NCBI GenBank assembly: GCA_031259805.1
Contig: JAIRKX010000143.1
Location: forward strand, 1 to 5,880
Reading direction: 5' to 3'
Length of the DNA: 5,880 nt
Origin: Prevotellaceae bacterium
Lineage (GTDB): Bacteria > Bacteroidota > Bacteroidia > Bacteroidales > UBA932
Below, piece by piece: positions 1-5,006 of the stretch. Made by a program: the position numbers and the translations under genes. The notes beneath the pieces were generated by a model. It was not told the origin of the DNA and made no database searches. It saw nothing but the letters and a program-made list of their open reading frames with translations. Positions within the stretch are counted from its first letter, which is position 1; every line of letters starts with the position of its first letter.

Positions 1-103
1 TTCACTGGTTGATAGAAAATTCCCTGCACCGGGCGCTTTGCACGGCCTTGCGTCAAGGAGCAGATTCCTCCGCTGCGTGCGCGAGGAACGAGCGCAACAC
101 AAT
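1..103. other. Non-coding stretch at left edge, no gene supported
   Basis: I see no convincing gene here. One plus-strand frame is open from the edge to about base 118, but it runs straight into the 7-bp repeat array and its predicted peptide has no recognisable domain. Two short dyads are visible: CCTTG/CAAGG at 46-50 and 54-58, and TTCCTC/GAGGAA at about 65-88. The stretch could be the end of a longer interspersed repeat whose remainder lies to the left. Confidence 0.4.
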
Positions 104-180
104 GAACTAAGAACTAAGAACTAAGAACTAAGAACTAAGAACTAAGAGTTGAGAGTGGAGAGTTGAAAGTTGAAAGTTGA
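104..180. repeat. Tandem 7-bp repeat array (11 units)
   Basis: Eleven contiguous heptamers fill exactly 77 bases: six copies of GAACTAA (104-145), then GAGTTGA, GAGTGGA, GAGTTGA and two AAGTTGA. The unit drifts in sequence but keeps its 7-bp register throughout. The array stops five bases before the left arm of the large inverted repeat. Such heptamer runs usually arise by slipped-strand replication. Because 7 is not a multiple of 3 the array cannot code for a simple repeat peptide, and there is no sign of coding. Confidence 0.9.
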
Positions 181-184
181 AAAA

Positions 185-302
185 TCCACCCCCGCCTGTC
201 GGCACCCCCGCCAGCGGGGAGAGCTACGCAGGCTGCGCTATACAAGGGCTGCCGCCGCATGGCTGTCCCCCGCTGGCGGGGGTGCCGACAGGCGGGGGTG
301 GA
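185..302. repeat. Large inverted repeat, 35-bp perfect arms
   Basis: The arm at 185-219 is perfectly complementary to 268-302, with a 48-base loop between them. The arms are very GC-rich, in contrast to the A/T-rich repeats on both sides. Each arm contains the motif CACCCCCGCC twice, 16 bp apart, followed by TGTCGG or AGCGGG, so it is itself a degenerate two-unit direct repeat. There is no T-run after either arm, so it is not a standard terminator. The most likely reading is a REP- or MITE-like interspersed element. No transposase gene and no clear target-site duplication are visible. Confidence 0.85.
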
Positions 303-305
303 CTT

Positions 306-375
306 AACTAAGAACTAAGAGTTAAGAACTAAGAATTTTCAATTTTCAATTTTCAACTCTCAACTTTCAACTCTC
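306..375. repeat. Second 7-bp repeat array (10 units)
   Basis: Ten contiguous heptamers: AACTAAG twice, AGTTAAG, AACTAAG, three AATTTTC, AACTCTC, AACTTTC and AACTCTC, followed by AACC. The first four repeat the GAACTAA array left of the inverted repeat in the same orientation. The last three are the reverse complement of the GAGTTGA/AAGTTGA units at 146-180. The right half of this array therefore mirrors the end of the left array, so the symmetry of the inverted repeat partly extends into its flanks. Confidence 0.88.
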
Positions 376-411
376 AACCTTCCGATGGGGGAATGCCTGC
401 CGCAGGCCATC

Positions 412-447
412 ATAAGAATCATAAGAATCACAAGAATCACAAGAATC
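412..447. repeat. Tandem 9-bp repeat (4 units)
   Basis: Four contiguous nonamers: ATAAGAATC twice, then ACAAGAATC twice. The second pair differs from the first by one base. The array lies in non-coding DNA about 90 bases upstream of the tRNA promoter. Confidence 0.85.
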
Positions 448-476
448 AAAGTTCAGACAATGGCGGCGGAGATGAA

Positions 477-504
477 ATTAACAATTAACAATTAACAATT
501 AACA
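477..504. repeat. Tandem 7-bp repeat ATTAACA (4 units)
   Basis: Four exact contiguous copies of ATTAACA, followed by ATTATTT, which runs into the -33 element of the tRNA promoter. The array forms an A/T-rich tract immediately upstream of the promoter. It could act as an upstream activating element, but that is inference; it may simply be another slipped-strand array. Confidence 0.85.
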
Positions 505-512
505 ATTATTTA

Positions 513-545
513 TTTGGTACATATTAAAAAAAGTTATACCTTTGC
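513..545 (+). promoter_or_regulatory. Bacteroidota-type promoter for tRNA-Val
   Basis: A -33 TTTG at 513-516 and a -7 TACCTTTGC at 537-545 are separated by 20 bases. This matches the Bacteroidota primary sigma consensus (TTTG, 19-21 bases, TAnnTTTG). Transcription would begin about 551-553, some 15 bases before the mature tRNA. Confidence 0.85.
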
Positions 546-566
546 ACTCCCCAAATGAAAAATAGA

Positions 567-641
567 GGGAGCTTAGCTCAGCTGGTTTAGAGCATCTGCC
601 TTACAAGCAGAGGGTCATAGGTTCGAATCCTATAGCTCCCA
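567..641 (+). tRNA. tRNA-Val (anticodon UAC)
   Basis: The cloverleaf folds without mismatches in the main stems. The acceptor stem GGGAGCT (567-573) pairs with AGCTCCC (634-640), the D stem GCTC with GAGC, the anticodon stem TCTGC with GCAGA, and the T stem ATAGG with CCTAT around TTCGAAT. The anticodon loop CTTACAA places TAC at 602-604, which reads GUA and related valine codons. The discriminator base is A641. The next bases are CAA, so CCA is not encoded and must be added by the nucleotidyltransferase. The gene is flanked by its own promoter and terminator and appears to be transcribed alone. Confidence 0.97.
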
Positions 642-642
642 C

Positions 643-669
643 AAAGGCCATCGAAAGATGGCTTTTTTT
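643..669 (+). terminator. Intrinsic terminator of tRNA-Val
   Basis: The stem GCCATC (647-652) pairs with GATGGC (657-662) around a GAAA tetraloop and is followed by seven T residues (663-669). This is a classic rho-independent terminator starting a few bases after the tRNA. In the other direction the same hairpin is followed only by CTTTGTG, so it would be weak for the minus-strand operon that ends at 759. Confidence 0.92.
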
Positions 670-703
670 ATGGGTGCAGGGTGGAAGGATGCGCGATGTG
701 AGG

Positions 704-743
704 AATCGGCGTAATCGGCGGACAATTTTCATCCTTTTCATCC
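704..743. repeat. Two short 9-bp tandem duplications
   Basis: AATCGGCGT/AATCGGCGG occupies 704-721 and TTTTCATCC occurs twice in tandem at 726-743. Both lie between the tRNA terminator and the end of the minus-strand operon. Their 9-bp period matches the array at 412-447. The second duplication also supplies CATCCTT (730-736), which can pair with AAGGATG (685-691); GGGTGC (672-677) can pair with GCACCC (753-758). These could form a loose hairpin after the operon, but no T-run follows on the minus strand. Confidence 0.6.
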
Positions 744-758
744 CTGCGCTTCGCACCC

Positions 759-1607
759 TCAATTCCCCAGTAATCCAAAGTACCCGTCGGTCAATGCACA
801 GGGCGGGGTGAACCATTTGCACATGGCAGCCGGTCGGACGAGCCCGTGGCCGCTCCATAAGGGACTGTGGGGAGGCAGGTAGAAGGTGATGGTCTTGCTG
901 TCGGCGTAGCGTTGTCGCAGGAAAGCCGGCAGACGTGGCGCAAGGGTAGGGGAGGCAGCTGTTTCCTTCACCGTTACGGTGTCGCCTTCGCGTTCGACGA
1001 TGATATAACCTTCGTCGTCGCGTTCGGAAAAGTAGAAAGCGCCGCCGCCTGCTATCCGGCATTCGCGGACAGCGTAGGACAGAAGGCCGGCATCCCAGCG
1101 CACAAAGCAGCCGCCGGTCGAAAAAAACCGTTCACGCCATGTAACAATCTTTTGTATCCCGCTTTCCGTATCATCCGACGAGATGCCTTCCGGCGGCACG
1201 AAGCCATCCGGACGGTTGGTGCGAAAAGACACCGCCCGTTGGAAGAATGCGGGCGCAAACCCCTGTCGGCTATAAAACCCAACCAATGCATCCGATGCCG
1301 GCACGACGATAGCCAACTCGCAGCCCTCGGCGCGCATCTGCGCATCGGCCTGCGCCGCCAGTTGCCGCGAAAAGCCTTGCCCGCGGAATGCCGGCAGCGT
1401 GGCCACCGCATACACATAGCGCGCCTTCCGTTCGCCGGCAGGCGTAACAAGCGTGGCCGGCAGCAGCGATAGCATGGCTACGGCGCGACCGCCGACGGTA
1501 TGCACCAATGTATTTTCGGGCGAGTAAGCATGCGAAAAATACAGATTGCCGTACGCTTCGTCGTCGTCAAAGCAAACATTCCAGATATGTTTCAATTCCT
1601 CGATCAC
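759..1607 (-). CDS. GNAT family N-acetyltransferase
   Basis: A 282-residue soluble protein of the GNAT superfamily, which transfers an acyl group from acyl-CoA to an amine; the acceptor cannot be read from the sequence. The acetyl-CoA binding signature is clear: strand VYAVATLP (about 65-72) leads into R75-G-Q-G-F, the R/Q-x-x-G-x-G/A pyrophosphate loop. The later GNAT motif FYSRQGF follows at 112-118. The N-terminal half resembles the Eis-like Acetyltransf_9 group. The C-terminal 150 residues are less familiar and probably form a second, substrate-side domain. The start is GTG at 1605-1607, because the next in-frame Met is residue 45 and the catalytic fold would be damaged. That GTG overlaps the TGA of the upstream DUF2156 gene (GTGA), which implies translational coupling; I see no Shine-Dalgarno sequence. 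It is the second gene of a two-gene operon. The family call is firm, the substrate unknown. Confidence 0.9.
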   Translation of the reverse strand: MIEELKHIWNVCFDDDEAYGNLYFSHAYSPENTLVHTVGGRAVAMLSLLPATLVTPAGERKARYVYAVATLPAFRGQGFSRQLAAQADAQMRAEGCELAIVVPASDALVGFYSRQGFAPAFFQRAVSFRTNRPDGFVPPEGISSDDTESGIQKIVTWRERFFSTGGCFVRWDAGLLSYAVRECRIAGGGAFYFSERDDEGYIIVEREGDTVTVKETAASPTLAPRLPAFLRQRYADSKTITFYLPPHSPLWSGHGLVRPAAMCKWFTPPCALTDGYFGLLGN

Positions 1608-2494
1608 GGTAGGGGTTCGGCCAGATATTTTTCGAGCAGGAAAGCCGGATGGTACGATAATTTCGCCTTCCGCAAGCCGGCATCACCGGTGTCGTCCTCG
1701 CGGTTAACGTAGGCCAGACCATCAGCATGACGCTGCACAAATTCTTGGTTAATCACTTGGTAAGCGCCCGGAAAAGATTCGCTAAACGCCTTTTCGATAT
1801 GTACAATCAGCGTGTCGGAGTTAAGCCGCTCGCCCACCGTGTAGGCAATCACCCGGCCATCGACGCGCAGGAGGCCGCCGAGCAACTCCTCTTCAAAAAA
1901 ATAAAGCAATGCCCGCTGCACCGCACAGGTTTCGGCTTTCAGCGACAGGTTGTCGTTGCATCCGTACAGACGGCACCATTCTTTATTCATCGCTACGCAT
2001 TCCGACAGGTTGGCGCCGGTAACAGGTTCGTATGCCCAGTCGAACGTCTTCCTGAATCGCGCGGCATGATTGCGCTTTGCTTGATATTTCTTTCCCGCTA
2101 ACCGCATCAGGTCTTCGCTGTGGTAAATATAATCGAAACTGTGGCGTTGCGGCGTAAACCGGAAACGGTTAGGAAACCATTGTTCCATCTCCGCCTTTTG
2201 TTCCGGCAGTATGGCGCGAATACAAGCCGTGTAGTCGCCTTCGGACGCATCGTCGAGGATGGCCTGTATCGCCGTCCTTACATCGCCCGCACCGGGCGGA
2301 TAGAGATAGTATTTCGGGTTGTCGCCGGAACGCAGGAGCAGAAAGCGATCGAAATAAGCGATTTCTATCCCAAACGCCAATCCCCAATTAAATGAATTGG
2401 CAAAAGAATATTCGGCGGCGCGAAAATCGGATAACGCAAGCCGGCGATTGATTTCATCGCGGTCGTCGAGGGATATTTTGTGAAATGGAAGCAT
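1604..2494 (-). CDS. DUF2156 / phosphatidylglycerol lysyltransferase C-terminal-domain protein
   Basis: A 296-residue cytoplasmic protein of the PF09924 family (DUF2156), a tandem GNAT-like fold related to the catalytic half of MprF and to FemX-type aminoacyl transferases. Family hallmarks are visible: FNWGLAFGIEI near residues 35-45, a YYLYPPGAGD stretch at 62-71, DYIYHSEDLMRLAGKKYQAK (121-140) with the following RNH, and near the C-terminus YVNREDDTGDAGLRKAKLSY (262-281) followed by HP. It lacks the membrane-spanning flippase half of MprF, so it is the short soluble form common in Bacteroidota, and lipid lysylation should not be assumed; the reaction is unknown. It starts at ATG 2492-2494 and is the first gene of the operon, overlapping the GNAT gene by 4 bases. 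No convincing TAnnTTTG match is seen in the roughly 70 bases upstream on this strand. Confidence 0.9.
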   Translation of the reverse strand: MLPFHKISLDDRDEINRRLALSDFRAAEYSFANSFNWGLAFGIEIAYFDRFLLLRSGDNPKYYLYPPGAGDVRTAIQAILDDASEGDYTACIRAILPEQKAEMEQWFPNRFRFTPQRHSFDYIYHSEDLMRLAGKKYQAKRNHAARFRKTFDWAYEPVTGANLSECVAMNKEWCRLYGCNDNLSLKAETCAVQRALLYFFEEELLGGLLRVDGRVIAYTVGERLNSDTLIVHIEKAFSESFPGAYQVINQEFVQRHADGLAYVNREDDTGDAGLRKAKLSYHPAFLLEKYLAEPLP

Positions 2495-2521
2495 AAAATT
2501 ACACGTATTTTCAATTTAAAA

Positions 2522-2552
2522 TTTGTACATCATAAAAATTTTGTACCTTTGA
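2522..2552 (+). promoter_or_regulatory. Bacteroidota-type promoter of the response regulator
   Basis: The -7 element TACCTTTG lies at 2544-2551 and a -33 TTTG at 2522-2525. The spacer is 18 bases, one shorter than the usual 19-21. The 7-mer TTTGTAC occurs twice as a direct repeat (2522-2528 and 2540-2546), each copy overlapping one promoter element. Transcription would start near 2558-2560, giving a leader of about 65 bases. The duplicated 7-mer could be an operator, but that is inference. Confidence 0.7.
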
Positions 2553-2589
2553 CCGACAAAGTTAAAAAAAGTAAACTATAAAAACAACG

Positions 2590-2604
2590 TAAACACAGTG
2601 TTTA
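2590..2604 (+). promoter_or_regulatory. Dyad in the response-regulator leader
   Basis: TAAACAC-A-GTGTTTA is a perfect 15-bp interrupted palindrome ending 18 bases before the ATG of the response regulator. It lies inside the predicted 5' leader. It could be a repressor or autoregulatory site, or a small mRNA hairpin near the ribosome binding region. Nothing in the window shows which. Confidence 0.35.
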
Positions 2605-2622
2605 ACTTAATAATGTAAGAAA

Positions 2623-3306
2623 ATGGCAGAATACAAAATTCTTTTAGTCGATGATGAAAACGACATTCTGGAATTTCTCTCGTACACGTTACGCAAAGAA
2701 AAATTCGACGTGTATACGGCGTCCGACGGCCGGCAAGGAGTAGAAAAAGCATTAGAGGTATGCCCTCATTTGATTTTGCTGGATGTCATGATGCCCGAAA
2801 TGGATGGCATTGCAGTGTGTGAAGAACTGCGGAAGCACGAGTCGTTACGCAATACGGTGATTGCGTTTCTGACGGCGCGTGGGGAAGATTATTCACAGAT
2901 CGCCGGATTTGATGCCGGCGGCGATGATTACATCACTAAACCCATTCGCCCGAAAGTGCTGGTTTCGCGTATTCATGCCCTGTTGAAACGCCATCACACG
3001 CTCACTGCGCAGGACGATAACGAACCGCCTGTTATTTCGTCGGTGGTTATCGATCGCGAGCGTTTTATGGTCTTTAAGGAAGGCCAGCCGGTAGTGATGC
3101 CTAAAAAGGAATTTGAACTATTGGCGTTGTTGTATTCCCGACCGGAAAAAGTGTTCCTGCGTGAAGAAATTTATTCCTCCGTATGGGGAACGGATATCGT
3201 CGTGGGCGAACGTACGATTGATGTGCACATCCGTAAATTGCGCGAAAAATTAGGCGATCAGCATATCAAGACCGTCAAAGGCGTGGGATATAAATTTATG
3301 CCGTAG
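2623..3306 (+). CDS. OmpR/PhoB-family response regulator
   Basis: A 227-residue DNA-binding response regulator. The receiver domain (about 5-123) has all the key residues: acidic pair D10-D11, phospho-acceptor D54 in LILLDVMMPEMDG, T84 in FLTARGE, Y103 and K106 in DDYITKP. A winged-helix Trans_reg_C domain fills about 137-226, with MPKKEFELLALL leading into the recognition region and the family ending TIDVHIRKLREKLG...IKTVKGVGYKF. It should be phosphorylated by a partner histidine kinase and then bind direct-repeat sites. No kinase gene lies on either side: a divergent operon is to the left and a convergent gene 5 bases to the right. It therefore appears to be an orphan, or its kinase is elsewhere. 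It has its own promoter, a leader of about 65 bases, and an A-rich start region instead of a Shine-Dalgarno sequence. The family is certain; the regulon is unknown. Confidence 0.96.
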   Translation: MAEYKILLVDDENDILEFLSYTLRKEKFDVYTASDGRQGVEKALEVCPHLILLDVMMPEMDGIAVCEELRKHESLRNTVIAFLTARGEDYSQIAGFDAGGDDYITKPIRPKVLVSRIHALLKRHHTLTAQDDNEPPVISSVVIDRERFMVFKEGQPVVMPKKEFELLALLYSRPEKVFLREEIYSSVWGTDIVVGERTIDVHIRKLREKLGDQHIKTVKGVGYKFMP

Positions 3307-3309
3307 ACC

Positions 3310-3336
3310 ATTTACCGTTCGGAATGAACGGTAAAT
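3310..3336. terminator. Hairpin at the convergent gene junction
   Basis: ATTTACCGTTC (3310-3320) and GAACGGTAAAT (3326-3336) form an 11-bp perfect stem with a 5-base loop GGAAT. It begins 4 bases after the response regulator stop. It also contains the stop codon (TAA, 3312-3314) and last codons of the convergent gene. Neither side has a T-run, so it is not a textbook intrinsic terminator, but its position between two convergent 3' ends suggests bidirectional termination or 3'-end protection. Confidence 0.6.
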
Positions 3337-4589
3337 AAACCGGCAAGGCGATCGTAACGGTCGCGTATACCGCGAAAAAACACGTACACATGGTACGTGT
3401 TTTCTGTTTCTGCAAAACACCCTTCTATGGCTTCCCAGTCCACCGTCCCGTCATGGCGAAGGACTACATACCGATAATTATAAAGCCCTTGTTTGACCAG
3501 CGTATTCAATTCGTACGCTTGGCGCTGCGTATTGTATTCCATACGGAATGCCGGATGTAGCGTATGGTTGCTTAATGCACCGAAGACATACACCTCGCCG
3601 TCGAAAGGTGTGTCGCGCAGCAGCGTAAAAATAGCGGTTACATAATCGGCCTCCGTATGTCGGTCGACGGTGCGGGCGGCATCAATGCGAAACCGTCCGT
3701 TGAGGTCGCGCTCGTGAAAGTATTTCTTATCGCGCGGCCGGTCGGGTTGTAGCAGGGCATAGGTAAAACCCTGCTCGTCGGTACGTATTTGTACAATGCC
3801 CTGTCCGTTGAAATCAGGATTGCGCGTGTCGAAAAACCGGAACTCATTGCCGCCGGCGTACCAATTACGATTGATTTGCGAAAAATCCGTCCGCCCGTTA
3901 TCGACAAAGGCGGGCGTCGGCTGTTCGGCGCCGGGCGTGCGATAGTCATTCTGCTCGACGCGCACTTTCAACTCGCGGAATGCATTGCGCACCTCCAGTT
4001 GCGGATGCGCCACGGCGATCTCCAATTGCTGCAAACACGGCTCACCGGTAACTGCCGGCCCGCGCAGGCGCAAGGTCGTTGCCGCTACTTTCGGATCGAC
4101 CACCGAAAAACCACGTACAAAGACCGGCTTCGACGCGCTTTCTTCGTACACTTTCAACAAATAATTACCCGACGCCTTCAGTTGCACGTCGCGGTTGGGT
4201 ATTTGCAGGGTGTAATGCACATAGCCGATGCGCGTGATGTGCGAATGGGCGTAATCGTAAAACCAGTTTTCGGGATAGCCCTCCAGATAATCGGTCAAAA
4301 ACAAGTTGTCTTCTTCCCAATCGGCCGTACAATGGACAATCGTGTAGCGTAGCGGCGAACGGTCGGTCGACAAATCGTCGAACCATAGCGTCAGATACTC
4401 GTCCATGCCCAACGTCAGCGCCGGCAACGACAGTTCGTTATCACCCTTGAAAAGCTGGATGCTGCGGATATTCGGATCGTAGCACGCATCCTTCCACTGC
4501 AACTGCCGGTTGACCGGCGACTCGATCGTTTGCCCGCCGACCGGCAACGACAACCACACGAATGCGGCAAAATAAAGGAGTTTGTTCAT
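3312..4589 (-). CDS. DUF5103 / type IX secretion system plug-type protein
   Basis: A 425-residue exported protein. The N-terminus MNKLLYFAAFVWLSLPVGGQ is a typical signal peptide: a Lys, a hydrophobic core, then a small-residue region with cleavage likely around residues 19-21. The rest matches my knowledge of DUF5103 (T9SS_plug): YDPNIRSIQLFKG, LTLWFDDL, YTIVHCTADWEEDNLFLTDY, YVHYTLQIPNRDVQLKASGN followed by YLLKVY, and near the end GEVYVFGAL...LVKQGLYNYRYV and ETENTYHVYVFFRGIRDRYD. In Flavobacterium a protein of this family binds the SprA translocon of the type IX system and plugs its periplasmic side; whether this copy does so is inference. The frame is open 22 codons further upstream (to 4655), but I prefer the ATG at 4587-4589: it gives a proper signal peptide, and a TATCTTTGC promoter element lies inside the longer version. 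It is transcribed alone and converges on the response regulator. Confidence 0.88.
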   Translation of the reverse strand: MNKLLYFAAFVWLSLPVGGQTIESPVNRQLQWKDACYDPNIRSIQLFKGDNELSLPALTLGMDEYLTLWFDDLSTDRSPLRYTIVHCTADWEEDNLFLTDYLEGYPENWFYDYAHSHITRIGYVHYTLQIPNRDVQLKASGNYLLKVYEESASKPVFVRGFSVVDPKVAATTLRLRGPAVTGEPCLQQLEIAVAHPQLEVRNAFRELKVRVEQNDYRTPGAEQPTPAFVDNGRTDFSQINRNWYAGGNEFRFFDTRNPDFNGQGIVQIRTDEQGFTYALLQPDRPRDKKYFHERDLNGRFRIDAARTVDRHTEADYVTAIFTLLRDTPFDGEVYVFGALSNHTLHPAFRMEYNTQRQAYELNTLVKQGLYNYRYVVLRHDGTVDWEAIEGCFAETENTYHVYVFFRGIRDRYDRLAGLFTVHSER

Positions 4590-4605
4590 AATAATAAATT
4601 GAAAT

Positions 4606-4614
4606 GCAAAGATA
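4606..4614 (-). promoter_or_regulatory. -7 element of the plug-protein promoter
   Basis: On the minus strand this reads TATCTTTGC, a full match to TAnnTTTGC. Transcription would start roughly 10 bases before the ATG at 4589, giving a very short leader. A -33 TTTG is not evident at the expected distance, so the call rests on the -7 element and its position. Confidence 0.65.
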
Positions 4615-4751
4615 GGGAAAAAGCGTGAAGCATGTCTGTACCCTGCACCTTCCATTAGTCGCCCGGCCTGCGGGTATGAAAAAGGCGTCCGTCCATGATT
4701 TTTGAGACGGATGTACTCCTGTTGGGAAAAAATACGCTCCTTGATGAAGAA

Positions 4752-4858
4752 AAATTTCGTACGTATGAAAAAAAATTTCCTCCCGTATGCAAATAAATTT
4801 ATGTACGGGAGGAAATTTATTTCCGCACGTGCGGAAATTTATCCCGGCACGTGCGCCG
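4752..4858. repeat. Phased AAATTT repeats alternating with palindromes
   Basis: AAATTT occurs five times, beginning at 4752, 4773, 4795, 4813 and 4835, so spacings are 21, 22, 18 and 22 bases. The intervals hold CG-rich dyads. TTTCGTACGTATGAAA (4755-4770) is a palindrome with one mismatched pair. A 15-bp perfect stem occupies 4773-4787 and 4804-4818. ATTTCCGCACGTGCGGAAAT (4819-4838) is a perfect 20-bp palindrome. GCACGTGC recurs 22 bases later at 4847-4854. The block is best described as five degenerate units of about 22 bp. Four of the AAATTT starts fall on near-multiples of two helical turns. Confidence 0.75.
4768..4818 (-). terminator. Strong intrinsic terminator (minus strand)
   Basis: Read on the minus strand, a 15-bp perfect stem (4818-4804 pairing with 4787-4773), with GGGAGG in its right arm, ends in AAATTT and runs on into five more T residues (4772-4768), giving eight T in a row. 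The 16-base loop can form a further small AAAT/ATTT stem. It would stop transcripts from the surface-protein gene and the small ORF before they reach the plug gene. Confidence 0.7.
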
Positions 4859-4871
4859 CTACCGGAGCCGG

Positions 4872-5006
4872 CTATGCCTTCTCAAACCGGATGCCTTCGA
4901 TGGCCTGCTTGAGCGCTACGCTGGGGGTAGATACCACCTTGACGCCGCCTGCATCCGCCGTCCGGAGGATGAAGCGCAGGAGGAGTATGGGGGCCGCGGG
5001 TAGCAT
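4872..5006 (-). CDS. Doubtful 44-aa small ORF
   Basis: The frame begins with ATG at 5004-5006 and stops at TAG 4872-4874. The predicted peptide begins MLPAAPILLLRFIL and ends VALKQAIEGIRFEKA. The C-terminal half has a plausible protein-like composition (a Gly-Val-Lys-Val-Val strand, then an amphipathic helix) that looks more authentic than the opposite-strand reading. The N-terminal half is hydrophobic but Arg-interrupted and is not a clear signal or membrane segment. The frame opens 14 codons upstream of the ATG, after a TAA. It lies 62 bases after the surface-protein gene on the same strand, and about 50 bases before the terminator. It may be a genuine small gene, the decayed tail of a longer one, or chance. 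I do not recognise a family. Confidence 0.3.
   Translation of the reverse strand: MLPAAPILLLRFILRTADAGGVKVVSTPSVALKQAIEGIRFEKA

Noticed and set aside
185..302. Intrinsic terminator or insertion sequence
   Set aside because: No T-run follows either arm and there is no transposase frame inside the 48-base loop.
104..504. CRISPR array
   Set aside because: The repeats are 7-9 bp, directly contiguous and without unique spacers, and no cas genes are present.
601..1062. 153-codon minus-strand frame beginning within the GNAT gene
   Set aside because: It is Arg-rich, overlaps the GNAT gene in another frame, and its end (GAIGFEPMTLCL) is the antisense of the tRNA-Val, a well-known false protein.
867..2395. 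Several plus- and minus-strand frames inside the GNAT and DUF2156 genes
   Set aside because: They are other-frame readings of the GC-rich codons of two well-supported genes and have no domain, promoter or start context of their own.
2495..2560. Promoter of the DUF2156-GNAT operon
   Set aside because: The best minus-strand candidate (TAAATTGA) misses two consensus positions and has no TTTG at the right distance, so I did not call it.
2558..2622. Riboswitch in the response-regulator leader
   Set aside because: The leader is only about 65 bases with one 15-bp dyad, too small and simple for any aptamer I can recognise.
3638..4386. Alternative frames inside the plug-type gene
   Set aside because: Same-region shadows of a gene whose own frame matches a known family along its full length.
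4752..4858. CRISPR array or integron attC site
   Set aside because: Units are about 22 bp, differ from each other and have no spacers; there is no integrase gene and no attC core sequence pattern.
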